Part shown: in pieces, positions 1 through 8,626 of the stretch
How positions within the stretch are numbered: the stretch's first letter is position 1
Layout of the letters: each line of letters begins with the position of its first letter
Assembly (NCBI GenBank): GCA_002394205.1
Contig: DGTC01000022.1
Span: forward strand, 1-64,000
Direction: 5' to 3'
From: Lachnospira sp. UBA4346
GTDB lineage: Bacteria; Bacillota; Clostridia; Lachnospirales; Lachnospiraceae
DNA: 64,000 bases
Position numbers and translations under genes: made by a program
Notes under the pieces: generated by a model
Database searches by the model: none
What the model was told of the DNA's origin: nothing
The model's input: only the letters and a program-made list of their open reading frames with translations

Positions 1-24
1 ACTAATAGGTCGAGGGCTTAACCG
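1..24 (+). rRNA. 23S rRNA, 3' end (partial)
   Basis: The first bases, actaataggtcgagggctta followed by acc, match the conserved 3' terminus of Firmicute 23S rRNA. Only this tail lies in the window. No 5S rRNA gene is recognisable in the ~600 bases that follow, so 5S is either before 16S in this operon or elsewhere. The exact mature 3' end is estimated. Confidence 0.75.
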
Positions 25-176
25 AGAAGGTTAGGTTTTGTAAGAAACGCAAGTTCAGGATAGAACGAAAAGAACAGAAACGAGAAGTTATCACAGGCAA
101 GAGTCAGTGAGAAGATGTGTAAACGATGGTTTTAGGAAAGTTAATGTGCAGTTTTGAAGGAATAAGTGATAATGAA

Positions 177-212
177 AGGTCTAGGGAATTAGTGTTCTCT
201 AGGCTTTTTTTG
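177..212 (+). terminator. rRNA operon terminator
   Basis: A 12-bp stem (aggtctagggaa paired with ttctctaggctt, with G.U pairs) and a six-base loop are followed by a run of T. It lies about 150 bases after the 23S end and probably closes the rRNA operon. Confidence 0.7.
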
Positions 213-633
213 TTATACTTTACTAGTTGTTATATGTAAATAATGTCAATATAAATACAATGTTACCTTCGTGATTGTTCTTTTGAAAAGGAAGAATTAT
301 ATGCAATATCTTAATATTTTCTAAGAAATTTATGGTTTGTGATTTGCTGATAAAATTTAGAAATAGAAGTCTATTACAGTTATATTGATTGCAAAAATTG
401 GAATAAGTAATATTTTATTGATGCTAGAAGAAATAATAGACTGATTCAGTATAAATAATTTAAAGATAATTATTTGTTGTATAAGGAAAATAAGGAAAAT
501 TTGAGAATGAAGTTATTTATAAAAAATATATAAAACTTCTATGTTTTATGCAGTTTATCCATGAGAAATCTTGAGTTTATAGAAAGATTGGTGTTAGAAT
601 AACATAGGAAAATTAAGAAAAGGAAGTAAAAAC
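213..633. other. AT-rich intergenic region, no gene seen
   Basis: About 420 bases of very AT-rich sequence between the rRNA terminator and the small gene at 634. I see no ORF with a ribosome-binding site, no tRNA and no strong hairpin. It presumably carries the promoter of the following two-gene operon, but no promoter stands out. Confidence 0.5.
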
Positions 634-852
634 ATGTGGATAAAAGAAGATAACACATATAATGAAATTCGCAGAAAATCGTTGATGCAATGGTTGGATG
701 AAATGGAACAACATTCAGATATTGCAGTACGTTGTGGAATTAAATTAAATAGAGATTATATTTTGCATTTAGAGAAGGAAATCAAGCAATTAGAAGAACA
801 AGTTCATATGCGTGATGAATATTTAAAAAAGATGAAAGCTGTGCATAAATAA
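634..852 (+). CDS. Small hypothetical protein, coiled-coil C-terminus
   Basis: 72 residues, not recognised. A ribosome-binding site (aaaggaag) lies upstream, and the stop codon overlaps the ATG of the next gene (taATG), so it is translationally coupled to a MATE exporter. The N-terminal half is charged and hydrophilic; residues ~45-70 (HLEKEIKQLEEQVHMRDEYL) form a heptad-like helix likely to coil. No membrane segment or signal peptide. The coupling suggests a role linked to the exporter, perhaps regulatory, but this is inference only. Confidence 0.6.
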   Translation: MWIKEDNTYNEIRRKSLMQWLDEMEQHSDIAVRCGIKLNRDYILHLEKEIKQLEEQVHMRDEYLKKMKAVHK

Positions 853-2222
853 TGAGAAAAAGTAAGACAAGAGACATGACACAGGGAAACATTTGGAAAC
901 ACATTATATTGTTTTCGGTTCCTCTTTTGATAGGTAATTTTTTTCAGCAATTATACAATACGGTTGATAGTGTCATTGTAGGACATTATGTCAGTAAACA
1001 GGCATTAGCGGCAGTTGGTTCAACGGCTCCGGTTATTAATACATTAGTAGGTTTTTTTATGGGAATGTCTACAGGAGCAGGTGTAGTTATTTCTCACTAT
1101 TTTGGAGCACAGGATCAAAAAAATTTACATAAATCGGTACATACCACAATGTTGCTTACTTTTTTGTTGGGAATTGCATTTACGATTATAGGGGTATTGA
1201 TGGTTCCATTTATGGTACGCTTTATGAAAACGCCAGAAGATGTTATTGCAGAATCTACAACATATTTAAGAATATATTTTCTTGGAATTGCAGGACTGAT
1301 GATATATAACATGGGGTCAGGTATTTTGCGAGCAGTGGGGGATTCAAAAAGACCACTGTATTTTTTATGTGTAACGTCTGTCGTAAATATTATTTTAGAT
1401 ATTGTATTTGTTGTAGGTTTTCATATGGGAATTGCAGGTGCTGCATATGCCACAATTCTTGCAGAAATCATATCATCAGTAATGGTTTTATGGGTACTTA
1501 CAACCACGAGAGATGTTTACCGGATGCGTTGGAAGGATTTGAGAATCTCGAAGGATATTTTGATTCGAATTTGTAAAATTGGATTTCCGGCTGGTTTACA
1601 GATTGCTGTAACATCGTTTTCAAATGTATTTGTGCAATCTTATATCAATCGTTTCGGTTCAGCATGTATGGCTGGTTGGACATCTTATTCGAAGGTGGAT
1701 CAGTTTGTTATTTTACCAATGCAGAGTTTGGCATTATCGGCAACAACTTTCGTAGGTCAGAATTTGGGTGCAAAAAATGAAAAGAGGGCTAATCAGGGAA
1801 TGAAAATAGCATTAATTCTTGCATTAGGGGTAACGATACTATTATCCATATTGCTAAATGTAGCAGCAACTCCACTCATTCGAATGTTTACAGCGGAAGA
1901 AGATGTGTTGTATTTTGGAAGAATTTTTCTTCACTTTATGTCTCCATTTTATGTGTTTGCTTGTTTTAATCAGATACATGCAGGTGCCTTACGAGGAGCT
2001 GGTGATGCAAATGGACCAATGGTTATTATGCTAACTTCATTTGTATTATTTAGACAATGTTATTTGTGGATTACTTCACATACGGTTGGTGGAATTTATC
2101 CGGTTGCATTTGCATACCCTGCGGGTTGGATTGTGTGTAGCTTGATTATGTTCTTATATTATCAGTATGAGATGAAAAAACGGAAAAATCAATTGGGATG
2201 CAACACGGAAACTTTGACCTAA
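852..2222 (+). CDS. MATE family multidrug/metabolite exporter
   Basis: 456 residues with the usual twelve hydrophobic segments of the MATE family, which exports cationic compounds in exchange for Na+ or H+. The N-terminus (TQGNIWKHIILFSVPLLIGN, then QLYNTVDSVIVG) is the standard MATE signature, repeated in weaker form near residue 240 (GFPAGLQIAVTSF). The ATG overlaps the stop of the small gene before it. The last ~15 residues are polar and the stop is followed directly by a block of non-coding repeats. Substrate cannot be told from sequence. Two other MATE genes lie at 4408 and 43396. Confidence 0.9.
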   Translation: MRKSKTRDMTQGNIWKHIILFSVPLLIGNFFQQLYNTVDSVIVGHYVSKQALAAVGSTAPVINTLVGFFMGMSTGAGVVISHYFGAQDQKNLHKSVHTTMLLTFLLGIAFTIIGVLMVPFMVRFMKTPEDVIAESTTYLRIYFLGIAGLMIYNMGSGILRAVGDSKRPLYFLCVTSVVNIILDIVFVVGFHMGIAGAAYATILAEIISSVMVLWVLTTTRDVYRMRWKDLRISKDILIRICKIGFPAGLQIAVTSFSNVFVQSYINRFGSACMAGWTSYSKVDQFVILPMQSLALSATTFVGQNLGAKNEKRANQGMKIALILALGVTILLSILLNVAATPLIRMFTAEEDVLYFGRIFLHFMSPFYVFACFNQIHAGALRGAGDANGPMVIMLTSFVLFRQCYLWITSHTVGGIYPVAFAYPAGWIVCSLIMFLYYQYEMKKRKNQLGCNTETLT

Positions 2223-2829
2223 CGGACGGTCAAGAGCCATATCATTATTGACAAACATGCTTCATTTTCTGCTCGATTCTTGCGATTATTGTTGCCGGTC
2301 GCTGGGCCTTGGGGCAAACCACTCAAACAGTTCGCTTTGTGGCAACGAGACTCGAAAGCTCGCAACGGAAGCCTCACAACTGTTTGTCAACAATGAATGA
2401 CGCTTTCCCTGTATATCTTAAGATTTACAAATGAAACCCGTAAATATCGGGCTATAAACAGCCGTAACGATCAATGTCCATTGGAATTATTATCACGATA
2501 ATCCTAATAAATTATAGCTGCAATTTAAATCGTTAAATCTTTCACCATTGTACATTCGATTAAAAACAAATACTGTCCGAATTATTTACTTTACGGGTGG
2601 CAAGCAATGCGTTGAAAATTCAACAAGTTATCAAACAACAAAGCTACCTTACTAAGAGATGTAGCCTTTCCGAGCACAGACGTATACTAAAAAATATACG
2701 AATGAAATGACAATCAGCAAACGAACAATTGAAAAGAAAAGTTCATATCCGTTCGAATCGCAATTCATTACATTCGTTAAAATACCCATCCGGAATCCCA
2801 ACACCCTCCCGTCAGCCACCACGCCCAAA
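2223..2829. other. Non-coding block with structured segment, upstream of repeat array
   Basis: No gene is supported here. Positions 2240-2400 have nested inverted repeats: tcattattgacaaac (2241-2255) pairs with gtttgtcaacaatga near 2382-2397 with one mismatch, and caaacagtt (2325-2333) pairs with aactgtttg (2377-2385), with a ttgcc/ggcaa hairpin between them. Further small hairpins occur at 2437-2452 (cccgtaaatatcggg) and 2680-2700 (cgtata/tatacg). Minus-strand ORFs cross it but lack start signals. Confidence 0.5.
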
Positions 2830-3677
2830 GGTTTGTGGCGATGCCGAAAGTAGATACGTATCGAAGAATACCTTGATTGAACGAAACACAGCATATCAGA
2901 AAAATAATTTATTTTGAAAAGCGCACTGTTTGAGCAGTAGGCGGGTTTTGCGTTTCTACCAAAATTCATCTTTCTATATCTTCGACCGTTAAAGCAATGC
3001 ACTAGGAATAACCAATACAGTCCAACAGCCACCCACCCCCAAAGATTTGTGGCGATGCCGTAAGTAGATATGTATCGAAGAATACCTTGATTGAATGAAA
3101 CACGGAATATCGGAACAATAATTTATTTTGAAAAGCGCACTGTTTGAGCCGTAGGCGAGTTTTGCGTTTCAACCAAAATTCATCTTTCCATATCTTCGTC
3201 CATTAAAGCAATGCACTAGGAATAACCAATACAGTCCAACAGCCACCACCCCCAAAGATTTGTGGCGATGCCGAAAGTAGATGCGTATCGGAGAATATCT
3301 TGATTGAATGAAACACAGCATATCGGAAAAATAATTTATTTTGAAAAGCGCACTGTTTGAGCCGTAGGCGAGTTTTGCGTTTCAACCAAAATTCATCTTT
3401 CCATATCTTCGACCGTTAAAGCAATGCACTAGGAATAACCAATACAGTCCAACAGCCACCACGCCCAAAGGTTTGTGGCGATGCCGAAAGTAGATACGTA
3501 TCGGAGAATACCTTGATTGAATGAAACACAGCATATTGGAAAAATAATTTATTTTGAAAAGCGCACTGTTTGAGCCGTAGGCGAGTTTGCGTTTTCAAAA
3601 TAAATATATCTTTTTCGATAGGCGTACGTACGCCACAAAATTTCCGTTATCTATCAGGCAGAGTTCCTCCACAAACC
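2830..3677 (+). repeat. Tandem array of four ~213 bp structured repeats (cluster A)
   Basis: Four head-to-tail copies begin at 2830, 3044, 3257 and 3470, spaced 214, 213 and 213 bases. Each has the block tttgtggcgatgccg, an AT-rich arm, the loop tgagccgtaggcgag (one copy reads gagcagtaggcggg) and a returning arm. The first three copies end in a shared linker leading to the next unit. The fourth is complete: it opens with ggtttgtgg (3470-3478) and closes with its reverse complement ccacaaacc (3669-3677), 208 bases in all. It stops just before the ribosome-binding site of the acetyltransferase gene. A second cluster is at 54580-55351. ORFs on either strand read through the repeats but have no start signals. 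Confidence 0.9.
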
Positions 3678-3700
3678 GAAATTTAATAAAGGAGTTTTAT

Positions 3701-4297
3701 ATGACAGAAAAAGAGAAAATGATGAAACAAATGCTTTACGATGCAAATTATGATAAAGAATTGATTAAAGAACGAGAGGTTGCCAAAGACCTTTGTTATG
3801 ATTTTAACAATACAAGACCTTCGGATGAGGAGGGACAGAAAAAGATTTTAGATAAGCTAATTGGTAAGACACATGGCGTGTATACAGTAACAGCACCATT
3901 TTATTGTGATTATGGATATAATATCGAATTTGGAGAGAATTTCTATTCGAATCATAATTTGGTAATTCTTGATGGCGCGAAAGTTACGTTTGGAGATAAT
4001 GTATTTGTGGCACCAAATTGCGGATTTTATACAGCAGGACATCCGATTGATTATGAAAGAAGAAATCAGGGATTGGAATATGCATATCCAATTAGCGTTG
4101 GGGATAATGTATGGATTGGAGCAGGTGTTCATGTAATGCCAGGTGTTACAATAGGCAGTAATGTTGTGATTGGCGCAGGAAGCATTGTCACGAAAGATAT
4201 TCCAAATGACTGTGTGGCTGTTGGCAATCCGTGTCGTGTGATTCGCAAGATTACACAAGAAGATGTGAAGGCTTTCTGTGAAAAAAGTAAAAATTGA
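3701..4297 (+). CDS. Sugar O-acetyltransferase (maltose/galactoside type)
   Basis: 198 residues from the ATG preceded by aaaggag; a longer upstream frame is spurious because it runs into the repeat. The protein has the N-terminal helical maltose-transacetylase domain (residues 1-55) and a left-handed beta-helix of hexapeptide repeats (about 70-185). His114 in TAGHP is the expected catalytic base that lets acetyl-CoA acetylate a sugar hydroxyl. It forms a trimer in known relatives. It stands alone between the repeat array and a MATE exporter. The natural acceptor is unknown; many relatives are detoxifying or of unclear role. Confidence 0.9.
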   Translation: MTEKEKMMKQMLYDANYDKELIKEREVAKDLCYDFNNTRPSDEEGQKKILDKLIGKTHGVYTVTAPFYCDYGYNIEFGENFYSNHNLVILDGAKVTFGDNVFVAPNCGFYTAGHPIDYERRNQGLEYAYPISVGDNVWIGAGVHVMPGVTIGSNVVIGAGSIVTKDIPNDCVAVGNPCRVIRKITQEDVKAFCEKSKN

Positions 4298-4407
4298 TTT
4301 TGGAATTTGGTTGAAGGCATGTGAGAAAAGGATAGTTATATTTGTTAAAGTTATAACAAATCATAGAAATTGGATGATAATATAAGAAGGACATGAGAGG
4401 ATAAGAA

Positions 4408-5766
4408 ATGGCAAAGGACATGACAGAGGGGAAGATTACCCCACAGTTATTACGATTTACAATACCATTGGTATTGGGAAATATTTTTCAGTTGACGTAT
4501 AATGCGGCGGATTCTGTAATTGTTGGAAAGTTTGTTGGTGCAAAGGCACTGGCAGCGGTTGGAACAAGCAATCCCATTATTACAATGACGATTTTGTTTA
4601 TCAATGGTTTGTGTATGGGTGCTTCCGTACTGATGGGAAACCAGTATGGAGCGAAGGATTACAAAAAGCTGCGCCGGGAAATTAGCACAACGATGATTGC
4701 AGGACTTATATTTGCTGTAGCATTTTCATTATTGTGTATTGTGGGAGCACCATTTATTTTTCATATGATTCAGACACCGGATGAGATTAAACCGTTAGGA
4801 ACAATGTATCTTCGTATTATATTTATTGGAATGATTTTTACATTTATTTATAATTTCTACTCATCAACATTGCGAGCAATGGGAGATAGTAAAAATCCAC
4901 TCTATTTTCTGATTTTGAGCAGTGTGTTAAATATTATCGGAGATCTGTTCTTTGTTGTAATTCTGCACTGGGATTTGGCAGGTTGTGCAATTAGTACGGT
5001 ATTGAGTGAAGCGATATGTTGTCTGTTATGCGGATTATATATTAAGAAGAAAGTACCACTATTATGTCTTGGAAAAGAGTGGTTGGTATTTGACAGATCA
5101 CTGCTTCGAAAGACGATTCATTATGGTTGGGCAACAGCCGTTCAGCAGGCAATTGTACCACTAGGAAAGATTGTGATGCAATCAATGGTAAACACAATGG
5201 GAACAAGTGTGATTGCTGCGATTGCGGCAGTCAATCGAATCGATGATTTCGCATACACGCCACAGCAAAATATTGGACATGCAACGACTGCATTTATGGC
5301 ACAGAACCACGGCGCAGGCCGTATGGATCGTGTGAAAAAAGGGTTCAAAGAAGGTATGGTAATAGAACTTGTCTACGGTGTGATGATTATGGCAGTATGT
5401 TATCTTGCAGCAACACCAATTATGCGAATGTTTACCGACCATGAAGATGTTATTGTACAGGGAACAAGCTATTTAAAGTTAATCTCGGTTATGTATATCA
5501 TGCCGGCAATTACGAATGGCGTACAGGGATTCTTTAGAGGAATGGGACAGATGAAGGTTACCTTGTTGTCTAGTACTGTAAATATTGCAACGCGTTGTAT
5601 CGGTGCTGTTCCACTTATTTTTGTATTCAAAATGGGAATTCAGGCAGTACCATGGGCACAGTTTATCGGATGGGTATGTATGTTAGCAGTGGAATTACCG
5701 ATACTATTCAAGTGGTGGAAGAAGATTTCCGAGGGAACAAGCAGTGACGAAATGTTAAATATATAA
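4408..5766 (+). CDS. MATE family exporter
   Basis: 452 residues, twelve predicted membrane segments. The N-terminal MATE block (MTEGKITPQLLRFTIPLVLGN, then YNAADSVIVGKFVG) and the internal repeat near residue 250 (AVQQAIVPLGKIVMQS) are clear. It differs from the MATE protein at 852, so this is not a recent duplication. The start has a gagagg element seven bases upstream. It is monocistronic as far as can be seen, with ~110 bases before it and 280 after. Substrate unknown. Confidence 0.9.
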   Translation: MAKDMTEGKITPQLLRFTIPLVLGNIFQLTYNAADSVIVGKFVGAKALAAVGTSNPIITMTILFINGLCMGASVLMGNQYGAKDYKKLRREISTTMIAGLIFAVAFSLLCIVGAPFIFHMIQTPDEIKPLGTMYLRIIFIGMIFTFIYNFYSSTLRAMGDSKNPLYFLILSSVLNIIGDLFFVVILHWDLAGCAISTVLSEAICCLLCGLYIKKKVPLLCLGKEWLVFDRSLLRKTIHYGWATAVQQAIVPLGKIVMQSMVNTMGTSVIAAIAAVNRIDDFAYTPQQNIGHATTAFMAQNHGAGRMDRVKKGFKEGMVIELVYGVMIMAVCYLAATPIMRMFTDHEDVIVQGTSYLKLISVMYIMPAITNGVQGFFRGMGQMKVTLLSSTVNIATRCIGAVPLIFVFKMGIQAVPWAQFIGWVCMLAVELPILFKWWKKISEGTSSDEMLNI

Positions 5767-5845
5767 TATATTCAACATTCCAGCAGGGAAGGATTGTAGC
5801 ACTGAAATGATATATGACGATGGAAAGAATCATATATAGGTATCA

Positions 5846-5995
5846 GTGGAAATTCTGTCGAATTTTTCATTGATTGGGGTATCAGCATCTGACAGATTAA
5901 AGGAGATACGAAATGTAGGCGTGTATTGGAACGGATTTGGATTGGGCAAGAAGCGGATTGCGAAATATAGCAGACTTCGAGAATTAGGCGAATGA
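5846..5995 (+). CDS. Possible 49-residue ORF before the cob operon
   Basis: A GTG-initiated ORF of 49 codons with plausible codon use, ending ...RLRELGE, rich in Lys/Arg. The ribosome-binding site is weak. It lies in the 280-base gap upstream of cobC, where the operon promoter must be. It could be a small protein, a leader peptide or a gene remnant. I do not recognise it. No cobalamin-riboswitch B12 box is visible in this gap. Confidence 0.25.
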   Translation: MEILSNFSLIGVSASDRLKEIRNVGVYWNGFGLGKKRIAKYSRLRELGE

Positions 5996-6046
5996 AGAAT
6001 TGAAAAGATGAATTTTTGAAAAAAGGCAAAATCATAGGAGAAGAAA

Positions 6047-6622
6047 ATGTTTTATATACTTCGACATGGGCAGACAGATTGGAATGTTGCTCATAAATTA
6101 CAAGGACAGACAGATATTCCGTTAAATGAAAAAGGAAAAGAAATGGCGTTGGCAGCAGGAGAACGTTACAGAGCGTGTGATTTTGATATTTGCTATTGTT
6201 CCCCACTGATTCGTGCAAAAGAGACAGCACAGTTATTTCTAAAGGAAAGAGATATTCCAATTGTGTGTGATGATCGTTTAAAAGAAATGTCATTTGGGGT
6301 GTATGAAGGCGCACAGGATGTTTTTGTGCATCCGGAATGGGACATCTATTCGTTATTTCATCAGCCGGAAGAATATGTAAATATTGTAGAGGGTGGAGAA
6401 AGTTTTTCGGATTTGTTTGACAGAACGAGAGATTTTTTAGAAGAGGTGCTTATTCCACATATGAAGCGTAAAGACAATGTTCTAGTGGTGGGGCATGGAG
6501 CGATGAATGCGTGTATTTTGTGTCAGATTAAGGGAATTCCAATCACACAATTTTGGAGTCAGAAGTTGGGAAATTGTGAATTGGTCAGTTTTTCGGAGGA
6601 GATGATATGCAACAGGGGTTAG
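6047..6622 (+). CDS. cobC: Alpha-ribazole phosphatase / histidine phosphatase family
   Basis: 191 residues of the histidine phosphatase (phosphoglycerate-mutase-like) superfamily. The RHG motif with nucleophilic His7 (LRHGQTDWN), Glu80 (RLKEMSFG) and the second His150 (VVGHG) are in place. In nucleotide-loop assembly CobC removes phosphate from alpha-ribazole-5'-phosphate or from cobalamin phosphate. The ATG follows aggagaag. It is the first recognised gene of the B12 operon and its 3' end overlaps cobO by 16 bases. Assignment to CobC rather than another phosphatase rests on the context; a second such protein is at 36802 next to cbiG. Confidence 0.85.
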   Translation: MFYILRHGQTDWNVAHKLQGQTDIPLNEKGKEMALAAGERYRACDFDICYCSPLIRAKETAQLFLKERDIPIVCDDRLKEMSFGVYEGAQDVFVHPEWDIYSLFHQPEEYVNIVEGGESFSDLFDRTRDFLEEVLIPHMKRKDNVLVVGHGAMNACILCQIKGIPITQFWSQKLGNCELVSFSEEMICNRG

Positions 6623-7134
6623 TACATATTTACTGTGGAGATGGAAAAGGAAAGACAACAGCTGCAACAGGTTTGGCAGTTCGGTGTGCAGGTGGAGACG
6701 GAAATGTTTTGTGGTTTCAATTCCTAAAAAGGGATATCTCTGGGGAACGCAGTGGACTTGCACAGTTGAAACATGTTACAATGCTTTCAGGATATGACAA
6801 AATGAAGTTTACATTTCAAATGACGCAGGAAGAAAAGCAGCAGGCAGCAGGATTTTATCGTGAGAAGATTGAACAAATTGCATTATGTATACAAGAAAAT
6901 GATTATGATATGTTGGTGTTAGATGAAACATTTGGCGCGATTTCATCAGGCTTGGTAGATGAGGAACAGATTGTGAAATTGCTGACAAATAGACCCAAAG
7001 GGCTTGAAGTGGTTATGACCGGACGAAATCCATCGGAGCAGTTATTGGAAATGGCAGATTATATTTCGGAGATAAAAAAGGTAAGACATCCGTACGACAA
7101 GGGGATTGCAGCACGGAAAAAGATTGAATTTTAG
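6607..7134 (+). CDS. cobO: Cob(I)alamin adenosyltransferase (CobA/CobO/BtuR type)
   Basis: 175 residues. It transfers the 5'-deoxyadenosyl group of ATP to cob(I)alamin or cob(I)yrinate diamide. The modified P-loop GDGKGKTT is at residues 11-18, and the family blocks NDYDMLVLDE and VVMTGRNP follow in order. Length is normal for the family. The gene starts inside the end of cobC (ggaggagatgatATG), so the two are coupled. The product acts in the cytoplasm before the nucleotide-loop steps carried out by cobU, cobS and cobT in the same operon. Confidence 0.93.
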   Translation: MQQGLVHIYCGDGKGKTTAATGLAVRCAGGDGNVLWFQFLKRDISGERSGLAQLKHVTMLSGYDKMKFTFQMTQEEKQQAAGFYREKIEQIALCIQENDYDMLVLDETFGAISSGLVDEEQIVKLLTNRPKGLEVVMTGRNPSEQLLEMADYISEIKKVRHPYDKGIAARKKIEF

Positions 7135-7142
7135 GGGGATTC

Positions 7143-8492
7143 GTGGAAACGAAAAAGGATTTACGAAAAAGAAATCTGAGTACGCAGATTTATGAAAGTT
7201 TGAAAGAGCAGATATTAACGGGAAAGCTGCAGGAAGGCGAGCAGCTGCAGCCAATCAGAGAGTATGCAGCCACATGCGAAGTGTCGAAAAACACAGTTCA
7301 TGCGGCTTATAATAAACTCGTAACACAGGGTTACGCATATGCAGTACAAGGCTCAGGATATTTTGTTGGACATGCACAACAAGAGTTGGCAGATAACGGT
7401 GGAGAAGCTCCGCCGCAGCAGGTATGGTGTGATTTTACAAAGGAAATGCAAGTCGATTTTCCATGGGATATATGGAAAAATAGTGTAACACATGCAATTG
7501 ATGAAGTTGCAGGTAGTACATCATGTACTGCGATGAAAGCACAAGGAATCCGACAGCTAAAGAAAAGTGTTGCAGCACACATTTTGCAGACAAGAAACAT
7601 ACAGGTTCAACCAGAACAGCTGGTGTTATGCAATGGCATTGAAGATGCGGTTCGTTATATTCGTGAATTATTTCACGATATTGCAAGTGAAATTGCATTT
7701 TTAGAACCCTGTCATCCGAAATATCGTGATTTATTTCAGGAAGATTCATTTCAGTTAAAACAATTCGACAGAATGGCAAAAGGAAATACATATCCAGAGC
7801 ATACGTTTCGAATTTTGTTTTGCTATTTGGAGCAGTTTCTTATGGAACAGGCAGAAACGAATGTTTATCAGGGCTGGCTTGCTGACTGGATCGCACAGAC
7901 AGGAAGTTATGTATTGGTGTTTGACAGATTTACAACTGCGAGGTTGGATGTGCAGGAAGCGATGGCAGACATCAGGGAGCATGTTTTGATGCTTGGAACC
8001 TTTAAAGAATGTTTACCGGAAGAAGTGGCATTTTCCTATCTGGTGCTTCCGGAACCTTTGGCAAATAAATTTCTGCATTTGCAGCGAAAAGAGTCGCTGG
8101 GACCTGTAAGTTATCAAATGGCATTGGCACATTTGTGGAATCAGCAGGTGTTTCAGAAGTGTATATGTGATTGGAACGAAAAAAAGCAAGCCATTCGGGA
8201 AGTGTTGATACGGGCGTTGCAAAAAGAGTTATCGAATGAAGTACGTGTGGTAGAGCAGTATTCGTACCTTACAAATGGAATTGCAATTTCGCTGGTACAA
8301 TCAGAGGTCGCACAAGATGTGTATACACGATGGCAGCAGGCAGGAATACAGCTGGAATGTGCGAAAGATTATTGGTATTTTCATAAAGAGACAGGAGAAA
8401 ATATTTTTCTTATACAGGCACAAGAGGGCAAAAAGCTAGGACAGGCATTTGAGAAAATGTATCAAATTATGAGAAGTTTCACAAACAGCTAA
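7143..8492 (+). CDS. GntR/MocR-type regulator with degenerate aminotransferase domain
   Basis: 449 residues starting at GTG after an aggggg site, nine bases after cobO. Residues ~10-78 form a GntR winged helix (LQEGEQLQPIREYAATCEVS then KNTVHAAYNKL). Residues ~100-445 align in outline with the fold-type I aminotransferase domain of MocR regulators, which usually bind PLP. Here the PLP site looks worn: the usual DDY is VFDRF (Asp261), and the usual GTFSK loop reads GTFKE, with Lys288 one place early. It may sense something other than PLP, or nothing. Position inside the operon suggests it regulates B12 genes. A hexanucleotide repeat follows it. Confidence 0.75.
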   Translation: METKKDLRKRNLSTQIYESLKEQILTGKLQEGEQLQPIREYAATCEVSKNTVHAAYNKLVTQGYAYAVQGSGYFVGHAQQELADNGGEAPPQQVWCDFTKEMQVDFPWDIWKNSVTHAIDEVAGSTSCTAMKAQGIRQLKKSVAAHILQTRNIQVQPEQLVLCNGIEDAVRYIRELFHDIASEIAFLEPCHPKYRDLFQEDSFQLKQFDRMAKGNTYPEHTFRILFCYLEQFLMEQAETNVYQGWLADWIAQTGSYVLVFDRFTTARLDVQEAMADIREHVLMLGTFKECLPEEVAFSYLVLPEPLANKFLHLQRKESLGPVSYQMALAHLWNQQVFQKCICDWNEKKQAIREVLIRALQKELSNEVRVVEQYSYLTNGIAISLVQSEVAQDVYTRWQQAGIQLECAKDYWYFHKETGENIFLIQAQEGKKLGQAFEKMYQIMRSFTNS

Positions 8493-8510
8493 GAACTGTG
8501 CTATCATTTT

Positions 8511-8540
8511 ATAGATATAGATATAGATATAGATATAGAT
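8511..8540 (+). repeat. Hexanucleotide microsatellite (atagat)5
   Basis: Five exact copies of atagat lie between the MocR-like gene and cobT, 18 bases after the stop. Such tracts change length by slippage. This one sits in an untranslated stretch of the operon, where copy number could affect RNA folding or a promoter distance; no effect is shown by sequence. Confidence 0.95.
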
Positions 8541-8626
8541 AATATAAATTACAAAATACAATTCATACGATATGACGTTTATAGAATGAATTTAAATAAA
8601 AGGGAATTTCTTGGATTGGAGAAGGT

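Noticed and set aside
3572..3585. Group II intron domain V (gagccgta... resembles its 5' strand)
   Set aside because: The returning half of domain V, with its catalytic AGC-type triad partner and bulge, is absent, and there is no intron-encoded protein.
2652..3598. Several 60-126 codon ORFs on the minus strand inside repeat cluster A, and similar ones at 54715-55284
   Set aside because: They are the repeat read in different frames, have no ribosome-binding sites, and their likeness to one another comes from the DNA repeat. The best-conserved features are hairpins, not codons.
2830..3677. CRISPR array
   Set aside because: Units are 213 bp with no short repeat/variable spacer pattern and no cas genes nearby.
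3587..3700. N-terminal extension of the acetyltransferase
   Set aside because: This part lies in the repeat; the strong aaaggag site precedes the ATG at 3701.
5767..6046. Cobalamin riboswitch before cobC
   Set aside because: No B12 box or the conserved GCCACTG-type core was found by eye; only a small atatatga/tcatatat hairpin is present. A covariance model would be decisive.
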